NCBI GenBank assembly: GCA_003576695.1
Contig: QOZQ01000001.1
Location: forward strand, 248,001-312,000
Direction: 5' to 3'
From: Taklimakanibacter lacteus
Lineage (GTDB): Bacteria; Pseudomonadota; Alphaproteobacteria; Rhizobiales; Aestuariivirgaceae
DNA length: 64,000 nt
Shown one piece after another: positions 1 through 8,873 of this stretch. Under the pieces are notes generated by a model. The model worked only from the letters and a program-made list of their open reading frames with translations. It had not been told where the DNA came from and searched no databases. Positions within the stretch are counted from its first letter, which is position 1, and each line of letters starts with the position of its first letter. Position numbers and translations under genes: made by a program.

Positions 1-713
1 ACATCAGTGAAGAGCATGCAAGTGCCGCGGCGCCCTTCATCGCCATGGCCCTCGTATTGACGATCGGCGCGCTCATCGGGGTGTTTCACGCGCTGATCAC
101 GCTCAGGTTCAACATTCCGTCCTTCATCACGACGCTGGGCGGCATGCTGCTGTGGAAAGGGGCGACCTTGCTCTATCACGGCGCCTCGGCGCTGCGCTTC
201 AAGCCGACCGAACCCTTCAGGACGATCTTCGGCGGCGAGATCGGCGTCATCCATGCCTCGATCATCTGGTTCAGCCTGTTCGCGATCGCCTTCTATTTCC
301 TTCTCCATCACCACAGGCTCGGCAACCATTTCTATGCGGTGGGCGGCAACCGCAATGCGGCGGTGGCCATCGGCATCGATCCGGCGCGCACCAAGATCAT
401 CGCCTTCGCCATTGCAGGCTTCATGGCGGCCTTTTCCGGTGTGGTCGCGGCGACCCGCGTCGGCTCGATCCAGCCCGGCGGCGGCCTCGGCATGGAGCTG
501 CAGGCGATCGCGGCCTGCGTGATCGGCGGGCTTGCGCTCAATGGCGGGCGTGGCTCGATCCTCGGGATCGTGCTCGGCACGGCGCTGGTCTTCACCATCC
601 AGGACGTGCTGCTTCTGCTCAGGGCGCCTGCCTTCTATTTCGAGATGTTCGTGGGCTCGCTGATCGTGATCGCGGTCGTCCTCAACACCGCCATCCGGCG
701 CAGCAAGGCGTAA
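1..713 (+). CDS. CUT2-type sugar ABC transporter permease (5' end outside window)
   Basis: This is the C-terminal part of an inner-membrane permease of the RbsC/FrcC type, which imports a monosaccharide or related polyol with an ATPase and a periplasmic binding protein. The reading frame is open from the first bases of the window, so the true start lies upstream. Several hydrophobic segments are visible, with the family stretch NIPSFITTLGGM early and GGNRNAAVAIGID in the middle; the latter matches the GGN-x-x-AA-x-x-x-GI loop of RbsC-like permeases. The ATPase gene follows after 12 bases, so the two are one operon. The binding protein would be expected upstream. The substrate cannot be read from the sequence. 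Confidence 0.9.
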   Translation, partial: ISEEHASAAAPFIAMALVLTIGALIGVFHALITLRFNIPSFITTLGGMLLWKGATLLYHGASALRFKPTEPFRTIFGGEIGVIHASIIWFSLFAIAFYFLLHHHRLGNHFYAVGGNRNAAVAIGIDPARTKIIAFAIAGFMAAFSGVVAATRVGSIQPGGGLGMELQAIAACVIGGLALNGGRGSILGIVLGTALVFTIQDVLLLLRAPAFYFEMFVGSLIVIAVVLNTAIRRSKA

Positions 714-725
714 GGAGAGAAGCCG

Positions 726-1544
726 ATGTCAGAACCCCGTCACGCGCTTCGCCATCCGCAGAAACCGGCCCATATCCCGGTGGACAGGCCGACAGAGGGC
801 ATACGGCCCGAGGAGACACCTCTCTATGAGGCGCGCAAGATCGTCAAGCGCTATGGGTCATTCGTGGCGCTCAACAACATGGACTTCCATATCGGCCGGA
901 ACGAGGTGGTGGGCCTGCTCGGGGACAATGGCGCCGGCAAGTCGACGCTGGTGCGGATGATCTCCGGCATCAATCCGCCGACCTCGGGCGAGGTCTTCAT
1001 CAACGGGAAGAAGACGGACATACGGACCCGGGCGGAGTCGGAAGCCTCCGGCATCGAGACCATCTACCAGGACATAGCGCTGGTCGATTCCATGTCGATC
1101 ACCCGCAATATCTTCATGGGCCGCGAGATCACCGGCCGCTTCGGCTTCATGGACCACCGGAAGATGGAGGAAGTCACCATCGACATACTCGGAAGCGCCG
1201 TCCAGATTTCGGGGATCGACGATCCCCGGAAGGAAGTGGGCTTCCTGTCGGGCGGGCAGAAGCAGGCGGTGGCGATCGCGCGGGCTGTGCATTTCAAGCG
1301 CAACATCCTGCTGCTGGACGAGCCGACCTCGGCACTTTCGGTGCGCGAGACCGAGCATCTTCTCGGCTATGTGCGGGATCTCAAGAAAGAGGGCACGTCC
1401 AGCGTGCTCGTCACCCACAATCTCTATCATGCCTTCATGGTCTGCGACCGTTTCGTGGTGATGAGCCATGGCGCCAAGGTGTTCGAGGCCAGGAAGGAGG
1501 ACACGACGATCGAAGAAGTGACGGATCACGTGATCAGGACCTGA
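726..1544 (+). CDS. sugar ABC transporter ATP-binding protein (single-domain, FrcA-like)
   Basis: This ATPase powers the permease encoded just upstream. Walker A is GDNGAGKST (residues 66-74), the signature LSGGQ is at 174-178 and Walker B ILLLDEP at 194-200, with the H-loop in LVTHN. At 272 residues it carries one nucleotide-binding domain, like FrcA of the fructose system, and not the tandem domains of RbsA, so it should act as a homodimer. About 35 extra, polar N-terminal residues precede the domain. GGAGA lies a few bases before the ATG. The desaturase gene follows 34 bases later with its own Shine-Dalgarno sequence, which suggests co-transcription. Confidence 0.92.
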   Translation: MSEPRHALRHPQKPAHIPVDRPTEGIRPEETPLYEARKIVKRYGSFVALNNMDFHIGRNEVVGLLGDNGAGKSTLVRMISGINPPTSGEVFINGKKTDIRTRAESEASGIETIYQDIALVDSMSITRNIFMGREITGRFGFMDHRKMEEVTIDILGSAVQISGIDDPRKEVGFLSGGQKQAVAIARAVHFKRNILLLDEPTSALSVRETEHLLGYVRDLKKEGTSSVLVTHNLYHAFMVCDRFVVMSHGAKVFEARKEDTTIEEVTDHVIRT

Positions 1545-1578
1545 CCCTCCTGCTCAGCGTGATGGAAGGAGCAGAGAC

Positions 1579-2667
1579 ATGAGCTTCGAAACCGCAAGCG
1601 CACCCTTTCCCCGCAATTACAGCCTCGAGGGACCGCTCAACGAGCGGGCAAAGCAGATCGGGCTCGCCAATGCCGATTGGTACAAGAGCGACATACCGCG
1701 CCCGCGCATGAAGGAACTGATGCAGCGCTCGGACGGTCCGGCGACGCGCGACACGCTGATCTGGATCGGTGCCTTGATCCTGACCGGCGGGCTTGGCGCC
1801 TGGTTCTGGGGCACATGGTGGTGCGTGCCGTTCTTCATCGTCTATGGCGTGCTCTATGGCTCAGGGGGCGATTCGCGCTGGCATGAATGCGGCCACGGCA
1901 CTGCCTTCAGGACCCAGTGGAAGAACGACGCCGTCTATCAGATCGCCTGCTTCATGACGGTGCGCAACCCGACCATCTGGCGCTGGAGCCATTCGCGCCA
2001 TCACACGGATACGATCATCGTCGGGCGCGATCCCGAGATCATCCTGATGCGCCCGCCGGAGCTCGCCAAGGCGGTGCTCAACATCTTCGGCATCCTCATG
2101 GTGCCGCAGGCCTGGTGGGCGATGCTGCGCTATGCCTCAGGCCGTCTCACCGACGGTGAGAAGGACTTCATCCCGGAGCCGGAGCGCCCCCGCGTCTTCT
2201 TCGTGGCGCGCGTGTGGACGGCGATCTATCTCGCTGTCCTCGCGGCCTGCGTCTATCTCGGGTCGATCCTGCCGGCGATGCTGATCGGCCTGCCCAGCAT
2301 GTATGGCGCCTGGCACATGCTCATGACCGGCCTGACGCAGCATATCGGGCTTGCCGAGGATGTCCTCGATCACCGGCTCAACTGCCGCACCATGTATATC
2401 AATCCCTTCAGCCGCTTCGTCTACTGGAACATGAACTACCATATCGAGCATCACATGTTCCCGATGGTTCCCTATCACCGGCTGCCGGAGCTGCATCAGG
2501 AAATCCTGCCGGACTGTCCGCCGCCCTATCACGGCTTCTGGGCCTGCTACAAGGAGATCATCCCGACCCTGTGGCGCCAGCGCAAGGACCCCGAGCATTT
2601 CGTGCGGCGCCAGCTGCCCGCGACCGCGCGGCCGACCCCGCCGCTTCCCATTGCCGTGAAAGGTTGA
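1579..2667 (+). CDS. MocD-like membrane fatty-acid-desaturase-family oxygenase
   Basis: This is a membrane di-iron oxygenase of the fatty acid desaturase superfamily. The three histidine boxes are clear: HECGH (102-106), HSRHH (138-142) and HIEHH (288-292), with hydrophobic spans near 60-95 and 210-255. In rhizobia the homologous MocD works with the ferredoxin MocE in rhizopine catabolism, so the substrate need not be a fatty acid. A MocE-like Rieske ferredoxin is encoded two genes downstream and could supply electrons. The sugar-type ABC transporter upstream suggests a small polar substrate such as an O-methylated or aminated cyclitol. That substrate is inferred from context only. Confidence 0.85.
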   Translation: MSFETASAPFPRNYSLEGPLNERAKQIGLANADWYKSDIPRPRMKELMQRSDGPATRDTLIWIGALILTGGLGAWFWGTWWCVPFFIVYGVLYGSGGDSRWHECGHGTAFRTQWKNDAVYQIACFMTVRNPTIWRWSHSRHHTDTIIVGRDPEIILMRPPELAKAVLNIFGILMVPQAWWAMLRYASGRLTDGEKDFIPEPERPRVFFVARVWTAIYLAVLAACVYLGSILPAMLIGLPSMYGAWHMLMTGLTQHIGLAEDVLDHRLNCRTMYINPFSRFVYWNMNYHIEHHMFPMVPYHRLPELHQEILPDCPPPYHGFWACYKEIIPTLWRQRKDPEHFVRRQLPATARPTPPLPIAVKG

Positions 2668-2673
2668 CCATCC

Positions 2674-3486
2674 ATGCCGCGCAAGAAACCGACTCTCGCC
2701 GATATTCGCGCCAATAAAGGCAAGTACCAGTATTCGAAGCTGCATGTCGACAACTGGGAGGAAATCGTCGCGGCCGAGGCGGCGGGAATAGATATCCTGT
2801 CGGTGCCGCCCGAATTCCTGACAAGCCCGCGCTTCCGGGAAGTGGCGCCGACGGTATTCGCCATACCGGGCCTGTCGCTCTATGATCATGACGGCGCGCC
2901 GGACGGCTTCCTGCGCTGGGGCTACCAGATGATGCGGGCCGGCGCCGATGCGGTCTACTGCCCGACATCATTCGCGACGATCCGCCGGATGGCCGACGAG
3001 GCCATCCCGGTCATCGGGCATGTCGGGCTGATCCCGTCGAAATGCTCATGGACCGGCGGGTTCAAAGCCGTCGGCAAGACCGCCGAGAGCGCCATGATGA
3101 TCTGGGACATGGTGCGGAAATACGAGGATGCCGGCGCCTTCGGCGTCGAGATCGAGGTCACACCGCCCGATATCGCCGCCGAGATCTCGCGCCGAACCCC
3201 GCTATTCATGATCTCGATGGGTTCGGGAACCGGCTGCGATGCGCAATATCTCTTCACCTGCGACGTGCTGGGCGAGAACAAGGGCCATGTTCCGAAGCAT
3301 GCCAAGGTCTATCGCAACTTCGCCGCCGAGCGCGAAAGGCTCCAGCAGGAGCGGATCGCGGCTTTCAGGGAGTATCACCGCGACGTCCAGACCGGCGCTT
3401 TCCCCGAGGCGGCGCAGATCGTCGCAGCACTTCCCGGCGAGGTCGAGAAGTTCAGGGCCATGCTGGCAAAAGGGGGCGCCAGGTGA
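2674..3486 (+). CDS. PanB-like (ketopantoate hydroxymethyltransferase family) TIM-barrel protein
   Basis: The C-terminal half resembles 3-methyl-2-oxobutanoate hydroxymethyltransferase: IPVIGHVGL (111-119), GGFKAVGKT (128-136), the acidic strand VEIEVTP (148-154) and MGSGTGCDAQ (172-181). The N-terminal half is different. Where PanB has GDS and ADMPF, which carry the magnesium-binding aspartates, this protein reads GIDILSVPPEF and VFAIPGL. It is therefore unlikely to make ketopantoate, and a different aldol-type or lyase reaction is possible. The gene starts six bases after the desaturase stop and overlaps the ferredoxin gene in GTGA, so all three are translationally close-coupled. At 270 residues it has the normal PanB length. 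Confidence 0.8.
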   Translation: MPRKKPTLADIRANKGKYQYSKLHVDNWEEIVAAEAAGIDILSVPPEFLTSPRFREVAPTVFAIPGLSLYDHDGAPDGFLRWGYQMMRAGADAVYCPTSFATIRRMADEAIPVIGHVGLIPSKCSWTGGFKAVGKTAESAMMIWDMVRKYEDAGAFGVEIEVTPPDIAAEISRRTPLFMISMGSGTGCDAQYLFTCDVLGENKGHVPKHAKVYRNFAAERERLQQERIAAFREYHRDVQTGAFPEAAQIVAALPGEVEKFRAMLAKGGAR

Positions 3487-3800
3487 GCGAGTGGGTTGAA
3501 GCCTGCGCCGTTGGCGACATCGCCGAGGAAGACGTCATGCGTTTCGATCATGCCGGCCGGACATTTGCGGTCTATCACTCGCCTGACGGGAAATACTACG
3601 CGACCGACGGCCTGTGCACGCATGAGAAGGTGCATCTGGCCGATGGCCTCGTCATGGACAACATCATCGAGTGCCCGAAACACAATGGCCGCTTCGACTA
3701 TCGCACCGGCGCCGCCAAGGGTGCCCCGGCCTGCGTCAATCTCAAGGTCTATCCGGTGAAGATCGAGGCCGGCATGGTCTACATCGATATTGCCGCGTAG
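3483..3800 (+). CDS. MocE-like Rieske [2Fe-2S] ferredoxin
   Basis: This is a small soluble Rieske ferredoxin of 105 residues. The cluster ligands are visible as C-x-H in CTHEK (C45, H47) and C-x-x-H in CPKHNGRFD (C64, H67), in the spacing of Rieske ferredoxins of oxygenases. The GTG start at 3483 overlaps the stop of the PanB-like gene (GTGA), which fixes the start better than upstream in-frame codons. It probably feeds electrons to the MocD-like oxygenase, as MocE does for MocD in rhizopine catabolism. No ferredoxin reductase is in view, so that partner would be encoded elsewhere. Confidence 0.88.
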   Translation: MSEWVEACAVGDIAEEDVMRFDHAGRTFAVYHSPDGKYYATDGLCTHEKVHLADGLVMDNIIECPKHNGRFDYRTGAAKGAPACVNLKVYPVKIEAGMVYIDIAA

Positions 3801-4030
3801 TGCAGCGCCCATCAGCGCATGCGCGGTCGCTCGCAGGACCGGCGGCTAAATAGAAGTATAAGCGCCGCGGCCCTTCGGAAAGAACGGTTTTGCGTAGCAC
3901 TGCTTCGGAAATTACGAATGCAACGCGGTTGATCCTGCATGCCCCGGCGGGCATCCTGATCGCTCGCGGCCAGCGAGGCCGCCGCGCGCCTCGGGATTCA
4001 AGCAATAGTCATGACACGGAGGAAATGCAG

Positions 4031-4447
4031 ATGATCGCCTACAAGCTCAAGTCCGATCCCATCAGCCTCGACGTCTGGGGGCCGCCTGAGCGGCTGTCGG
4101 CGGTGACGCTCGACGGTGCACCGATCATGCATGGGAAGAATCTCTATTCTTCGGGAAACGGGCAGATCCTGAGCGGAATCTATGAGGTGACGAAGGGCCG
4201 TTTCAAGGTCATCTATCCCTTCCACGAGCATGCAACCGTTCTGGCTGGTGAGGTGACGCTGACGGACGAAGCGGGCAACAGCGTCACCTATGGGCCCGGT
4301 GACAGCTGGTTCTGCCATCAAGGCGAAGTCGTCACATGGGACGTCAAGGAGCGGCTGCGCAAGACCTTCTTTGTCGTAACCGCCGATCGGTTTGTCACGA
4401 TCGTGGCGCAGAATTTCGAGCAATCGCATTATCAAGTGGTGGGATGA
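4031..4447 (+). CDS. cupin-domain protein
   Basis: This 138-residue protein is a single cupin. The two conserved motifs are seen around YPFHEHATVLAGEVTLTD and YGPGDSWFCHQGEVVTWD, resembling the Cupin_3 group that includes ureidoglycine aminohydrolase domains. The strong GGAGG at 4017-4021 favours ATG 4031 over ATG 4025, and a much longer upstream extension has no support. The 230 bases before it hold no gene that I can see. It may be an enzyme or a small-molecule binding protein; the sequence does not tell which. Confidence 0.8.
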   Translation: MIAYKLKSDPISLDVWGPPERLSAVTLDGAPIMHGKNLYSSGNGQILSGIYEVTKGRFKVIYPFHEHATVLAGEVTLTDEAGNSVTYGPGDSWFCHQGEVVTWDVKERLRKTFFVVTADRFVTIVAQNFEQSHYQVVG

Positions 4448-4581
4448 TCGCCGCGCGCGATGCTGTCACGTTGAACACCACTGTCGGCGAGGACCGTCAG
4501 CCTCTCGCCGACCGCGTCGACGATCTGGCTGAGCACTTCGATCAGCGCAACCGCGTTGCCGAGATTGCCACCGGCGTGTGA
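4448..4581 (-). pseudogene. relic of an FMN-dependent alpha-hydroxy-acid dehydrogenase (LldD family)
   Basis: Reading the minus strand from 4581 gives HAGGNLGNAVALIEVL and then SQIVDAVGERLTVLADSGV. This resembles the FMN-binding stretch of lactate/glycolate oxidases (family pattern SNHGGR-L-x-x, x-x-LPEIVDAVG, VLxDSGxR). The conserved SNHGGR is damaged, the segment has no start, and recognisable similarity ends on both sides. It is therefore a decayed fragment, not a gene. It lies between the cupin and the LysR gene. Confidence 0.55.
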
Positions 4582-4650
4582 GCAGGAAGATATAGACCCC
4601 GAACGGTGTGTCGCCGCTGCGCAAGATTCTTGAACAGGGAAGGGCCGGCC

Positions 4651-5532
4651 TCAAATCGAGCTCGAAACCGGAAGTCCGAGCTCGCTCACGATCCATCGCC
4701 TGAAAATCTGCAAGGTTTGCCGCCGTACCGCGATGCGCGGAAAGACCAGAAAGTGCCCGACATAGCGGACATCGACCGATTTGCCGGAGAGGATCGGCAC
4801 AAGGCGACCATCGGCGATCTCTCTTTCGGCAAGCCTGGTCGATTCGAGCGCGACTCCAAGCCCGCTGGCCGCCGCCGATATCGCCAGGAAGCTGCGATCG
4901 AAGCGCATGCCATGTGGCGGCGGCGCCGACAGGCCGTTGGCGGCGAACCAGTCGGGCCACCTGATCTGCTTGTTGTCGCTGTCGATGAGGGCGTGGCGCA
5001 GAAGGTCCTCGGGCTTCAGGATCAGACTGGCGAATTTGGGTGTGCAGAGCGGCGTCACGGCTTCTTCGCCGAGCGGCAGCACGACGACACCTTCCTGGTC
5101 CTGCCGGCCATAGACGATGTCAACGTCGAACTCGTCGGTGGTGAAGCGCGTATAGTCCGTGCCGGCAGAGAGACGAATTTCGATGTCGGGATGGGCCGCC
5201 AGGAACTGCGGCAGGCGCGGGGTCAGCCACTGCGCGGCAAAGCTCGGCGCGGAATGGACGCGCAATACCTTGGGGCCGCGGGTCGAGACCAGACTGACGC
5301 CGCGCCGGATATCGTCGAAGGCCGGCCCGATGTGACGTATCAGCGCCTTGCCATCTACGCTGAGGCGCGCCTTCCGGCCTTCGCGTTCGAACAATACCGC
5401 GCCCAGGCTTTGCTCGAGCTTCCGGATGGCATGGCTGATGGCGCTCGGCGACAGATGCAGTTCCACCGCCGCCTCCTGGAAAGAGCCGGTACGGGCGGCC
5501 GCTTCGAATGCGCGCAAAAGGGTAAGCTGCAT
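4651..5532 (-). CDS. LysR-family transcriptional regulator (GcvA-like)
   Basis: This 293-residue protein has the LysR arrangement. The N-terminal winged helix-turn-helix includes LRAFEAAARTGSFQEAAVE and LHLSPSAISHAIRKLEQ (residues 5-45), and an effector-binding domain follows from about residue 90. GcvA-type features include HPDIEIRLSAGTDYTRF. It is transcribed divergently from the SDR/ABC/transketolase operon, with about 106 bases between the starts. This is the usual LysR geometry for controlling the neighbouring operon and its own promoter. The inducer is presumably the imported sugar or an intermediate (inference). Confidence 0.9.
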   Translation of the reverse strand: MQLTLLRAFEAAARTGSFQEAAVELHLSPSAISHAIRKLEQSLGAVLFEREGRKARLSVDGKALIRHIGPAFDDIRRGVSLVSTRGPKVLRVHSAPSFAAQWLTPRLPQFLAAHPDIEIRLSAGTDYTRFTTDEFDVDIVYGRQDQEGVVVLPLGEEAVTPLCTPKFASLILKPEDLLRHALIDSDNKQIRWPDWFAANGLSAPPPHGMRFDRSFLAISAAASGLGVALESTRLAEREIADGRLVPILSGKSVDVRYVGHFLVFPRIAVRRQTLQIFRRWIVSELGLPVSSSI

Positions 5533-5638
5533 TCGATTAGTGAACTGGATTCATGTATTCTTGTAAAGGTCGCGTTTGTCGAAACGTCGGATTCCCATCA
5601 TCCTCCTCAAAAAAGCGTCGCCAATTGGGAGGACCCGT

Positions 5639-6388
5639 TTGCTTCTGCACGGAAAAATCGCCGTTATTTCAGGGGCCGCCAGCAAACGCGGCATCGGCCT
5701 GGCAACCGCACGGACCTTTGCCGGGCAGGGTGCCAAAGTCGCCGTTCTCGATATTGACCTGAATGCAGCTCACGAGGCTGCATCTACACTCGGGTCCGGG
5801 CATCTGGGGTTGCGGTGCGATGTGACAGATGCCCAGGCATGCCGGAGCGCCGTCGCCAGCGTCATCGAGAAGCTCGGCACCGTCGATATCCTCATCAACA
5901 ACGCCGGCATCACCCAGCCGGTCAGGACGATGGAGATCGATCCCAAGAACTGGGACCGGATCATGGATGTCAATCTGCGGGGCGTCCTCTATCTGAGCCA
6001 AGCCGTCATTCCCCATATGCGCAATCGCGGTAAGGGCTCCATTGCCTGCATGTCCTCGGTATCGGCGCAGCGCGGCGGCGGCATCTTCGGGGGGCCGCAT
6101 TATTCCGCCGCCAAAGCGGGCGTGCTCGGCCTTGCCAAGGCAATGGCGCGCGAACTGGGGCCAGACGGGATCCGGGTCAACTGCGTTACGCCTGGCTTGA
6201 TCGAGACCGATATCACCGGCGACAAGCTCACCCCCGCCATGAAGGCCGAGATCATCAAGGGCATACCGCTGAACCGGTTGGGTGCTGCATCCGATGTGGC
6301 CAATATATTTCTGTTCCTCGCATCCGATCTCTCGGCCTACGTGACCGGCGCAGTGATCGACGTCAATGGAGGCATGCTCATTCACTAG
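5639..6388 (+). CDS. short-chain dehydrogenase/reductase (SDR), first gene of a sugar operon
   Basis: This NAD(P)-dependent dehydrogenase probably oxidises a sugar or polyol imported by the ABC transporter that follows. Visible motifs are the cofactor loop SGAASKRGIG (11-20), NNAG, and the catalytic Ser-Tyr-Lys in SSVSAQ and HYSAAKAG. I chose TTG 5639 because GGGAGGA lies five bases before it and it gives the standard 249-residue length. An ATG at 5576 would add 21 unrelated residues. The C-terminus VTGAVIDVNGGM is typical of the family. The transporter, transketolase and lactonase genes continue in the same direction. Confidence 0.85.
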   Translation: MLLHGKIAVISGAASKRGIGLATARTFAGQGAKVAVLDIDLNAAHEAASTLGSGHLGLRCDVTDAQACRSAVASVIEKLGTVDILINNAGITQPVRTMEIDPKNWDRIMDVNLRGVLYLSQAVIPHMRNRGKGSIACMSSVSAQRGGGIFGGPHYSAAKAGVLGLAKAMARELGPDGIRVNCVTPGLIETDITGDKLTPAMKAEIIKGIPLNRLGAASDVANIFLFLASDLSAYVTGAVIDVNGGMLIH

Positions 6389-6470
6389 TTCAAGGGAATC
6401 TGCGCGGAGCAGGCTGTGGCTGGGGAACAGCGGCAGCGGCCGACCTGACGCAGAAACATGGGAGGAGAAG

Positions 6471-7904
6471 ATGAAGAGAAGATCATTCCTGGCCGCGACA
6501 TCGCTGCTGGCCTTATATCCGGGATCGGCCTGGGCGGAGGGCAAGAATGCTGCTGAAACGGCAGTCGAGGCGGCGAAGAAATATGCCGGCACCGAGATCA
6601 GCATTGTCTGGGAGGCGGGTCTTCAATCGCTTGACCCTCTGAACTACTCGGGGCCAAAATGGGAGAAGCTGACCGGCATCAAGGTGAAGGTCGTCGAAGT
6701 TCCGACCGATCAGATGTTCACCAAGATCATGCAGGACTTCCGTTCGGGTGCCGGCGCCTATGACGCCTTGAACGTCATTCCGTCGTGGATGCCGGATCTC
6801 GTACGCGCCGGGGCGCTCGAGCCCCTCGACGCCTGGGTCGATCAATTTGGCTATCGCGATGAATTGCAGGACATCGCTCCCGCCTATCGCGACAACCAGA
6901 TGACCGTTGATGGCAAGATCTACGGTTTCCCGGACGATGGCGATGTCATGCTCCTCTACTACCGGAAGGACATATTCGCGGATCCGAAAATGAAGGAGGA
7001 GTTCAAGGCCAAGCACGGCTATGACCTCGCCCCGCCCAAGGACTGGAAGCAGTTTGCCGAGATCGGCCAGTTCATCACCGACAAGCTGGCGCCCAAGACC
7101 TATGGCGCCGGCTTCTTCCGCACCGCGCCTTATCCGCAATACATGTTCCAGGAGCGCTTCCGCATGGAGGGCGGCAAGTTCTTCGATGCCGAAACCATGA
7201 AGGCGACCGTCAACAGCCCGGTCGGCCTCAAGGTCTTCGAGGGCATGGTGGCGGAAAACAAGTTCATGCCGCCCGGCGTCGAGCAATGGAACTTCGTCGA
7301 CAATCTGGCCAATTTCCTGCAAGGCACGACCGCCATGACGATCTCCTGGCCGCCCTATGGCCGCTGGGCCGCGGGATATGGATCGGGCGAAGAGGCGCTC
7401 TCCTGGGTGCCGAAATCGCAGATCGCCGGCAAGGTCGGCTATGCGCTCAATCCGTTGGGCCGCGACGAGCTGGGTGTCGGCTTCGCCCTGTCGGTCTCCA
7501 CGGCCAGCAAGCACAAGGAAGCCGCCTATCTGTTCATCCAGTGGCTGAACAGCAAGCAGACGAGCCTCGAGCGCGTCCAGCTTCCCTATACGCTGCGCGA
7601 TCCGTTCCGCACATCGCACTACGAGAGTGCGGAATACAGGAAGCTGTGGCCGGATGCGGGAGCCTATCTCGACACGATCAAGCGCGCCGGCGAAACCGGT
7701 CTCCTTGACCTGTCATTGCTGCAGCAGGACAAATATGATGAGGCGATGACGAAGGCGATCAGCAGCCTTTGGGCCGGCGAGGATGCGCAGGCCATCCTGG
7801 ACCGCCTGGCGGAGCAGTTTGATGCAGTCACGCAAAAGGTCGGCGTCGACAAGCAGAAGGCCGTCTACAAGGCATGGGCGGCGAAGCCCGGCGCCTATCC
7901 CTGA
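6471..7904 (+). CDS. CUT1-type ABC transporter substrate-binding protein
   Basis: This periplasmic sugar-binding protein of 477 residues belongs to the family-1 extracellular solute-binding proteins. A signal peptide is evident in MKRRSFLAATSLLALYPGSA, cleaved after AWA. GGAGGAGA just before ATG 6471 supports this start. Extended sugar-binding features such as YGFPDDGDVMLLYYRKD and TAMTISWPPYGRWA are present. It is followed by two permease genes and an ATPase gene, making a complete importer. The protein is longer than maltose-binding protein, as in binding proteins for polyols or glycosides. The ligand is unknown. Confidence 0.92.
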   Translation: MKRRSFLAATSLLALYPGSAWAEGKNAAETAVEAAKKYAGTEISIVWEAGLQSLDPLNYSGPKWEKLTGIKVKVVEVPTDQMFTKIMQDFRSGAGAYDALNVIPSWMPDLVRAGALEPLDAWVDQFGYRDELQDIAPAYRDNQMTVDGKIYGFPDDGDVMLLYYRKDIFADPKMKEEFKAKHGYDLAPPKDWKQFAEIGQFITDKLAPKTYGAGFFRTAPYPQYMFQERFRMEGGKFFDAETMKATVNSPVGLKVFEGMVAENKFMPPGVEQWNFVDNLANFLQGTTAMTISWPPYGRWAAGYGSGEEALSWVPKSQIAGKVGYALNPLGRDELGVGFALSVSTASKHKEAAYLFIQWLNSKQTSLERVQLPYTLRDPFRTSHYESAEYRKLWPDAGAYLDTIKRAGETGLLDLSLLQQDKYDEAMTKAISSLWAGEDAQAILDRLAEQFDAVTQKVGVDKQKAVYKAWAAKPGAYP

Positions 7905-7970
7905 TCTCCCCGGATTTGCGGTGAAGGGCCTTCCCAATGGCCCTTCACCCCTTTCGTCAGAAAAGAGTTC

Positions 7971-8873
7971 ATGAACACCCGACCTGCGCTGGCCCAAAGG
8001 ATATCGGTCGCCTCCGACCGGGGCTTCAAATATCTGATGATCGCACCGGCGATCCTCATCCTGCTGCTGGTGGGCATCTTCCCACTCGTCTATTCGCTTG
8101 TCGTCAGCTTCCAGAACATCACGATGACGGAGGTCGATACCTCCTTCGCCGGGGCCTTGAACTACGTTCAGCTGTTCAAGGACAGTCGCCTGTGGGAGTC
8201 GCTGCTGCACACGGCACTGATCACGATGGTGGCGCTGCCGCTCGAGCTCGTTTTCGGCTTCCTGCTGGCGCAATTGTTCCTCGAAAGATTCCCGGGACGG
8301 CAGATTTTCGTGGCGCTGCTCGTGCTCCCCACGGTCATTTCACCGATCGTCGCGGGCGCTACATGGCGGCTCATGTTCGACGTGCGCTTCGGTCCGATTG
8401 GCCAGATCCTGAGCTTCTTCGCCGGCGAACCCGTCAACATCCTGTGGACGGTCAATCCATCCTTTGTCTATCCTGCCATCGTCGTCTGTGAAGTCTGGCA
8501 GTGGACGCCTTTCATGTTCCTGCTGCTGCTCGCAGCCCTGTCGAATGTCGACCAGTCACAGCTCGAGGCGGCCGAAATCGATGGCGCCTCCTACTGGCGC
8601 GTGCTGCGCCAGATCGTCATCCCGGCGATCACGCCCGTCATTGCGGTGGCGGTGCTGATCCGCGGCCTCGATCTCGTCCGCATCTTCGACATCATCTGGG
8701 CGCTCACCGAAGGCGGCCCGGGCTCGATGACCGAGACCATTTCACTCTATGCCTATGTCATCGGCTTCGTGCAGTTCGACACCAGCTATACGGCGGCCGT
8801 CGCCTTCCTGGTGATCGTCATCCTCACCGCCATCGTGACGATCGCCCTGCGGCGAATGGAGATGGTCCGATGA
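7971..8873 (+). CDS. CUT1-type ABC transporter permease (UgpA/MalF-like)
   Basis: This 300-residue inner-membrane permease has six predicted hydrophobic segments. The cytoplasmic EAA loop reads EAAEIDGASYWRVLRQIVIP (about 198-217) and docks on the ATPase. The ATG lies 66 bases after the binding-protein gene. The 3' end overlaps the second permease gene by four bases (ATGA), so the two are translationally coupled and most likely form a heterodimer. Confidence 0.93.
   Translation: MNTRPALAQRISVASDRGFKYLMIAPAILILLLVGIFPLVYSLVVSFQNITMTEVDTSFAGALNYVQLFKDSRLWESLLHTALITMVALPLELVFGFLLAQLFLERFPGRQIFVALLVLPTVISPIVAGATWRLMFDVRFGPIGQILSFFAGEPVNILWTVNPSFVYPAIVVCEVWQWTPFMFLLLLAALSNVDQSQLEAAEIDGASYWRVLRQIVIPAITPVIAVAVLIRGLDLVRIFDIIWALTEGGPGSMTETISLYAYVIGFVQFDTSYTAAVAFLVIVILTAIVTIALRRMEMVR

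Noticed and set aside
2674..3486. Annotation of the PanB-like gene as pantothenate biosynthesis
   Set aside because: The magnesium-binding aspartates are not at their expected places, and the gene is in a catabolic oxygenase operon without panC.
4606..5757. Long plus-strand frame of 383 codons opposite the LysR gene
   Set aside because: It lies antisense to a clear LysR regulator, is low in family features and rich in Arg and Gly, as expected for the shadow of a GC-rich gene.
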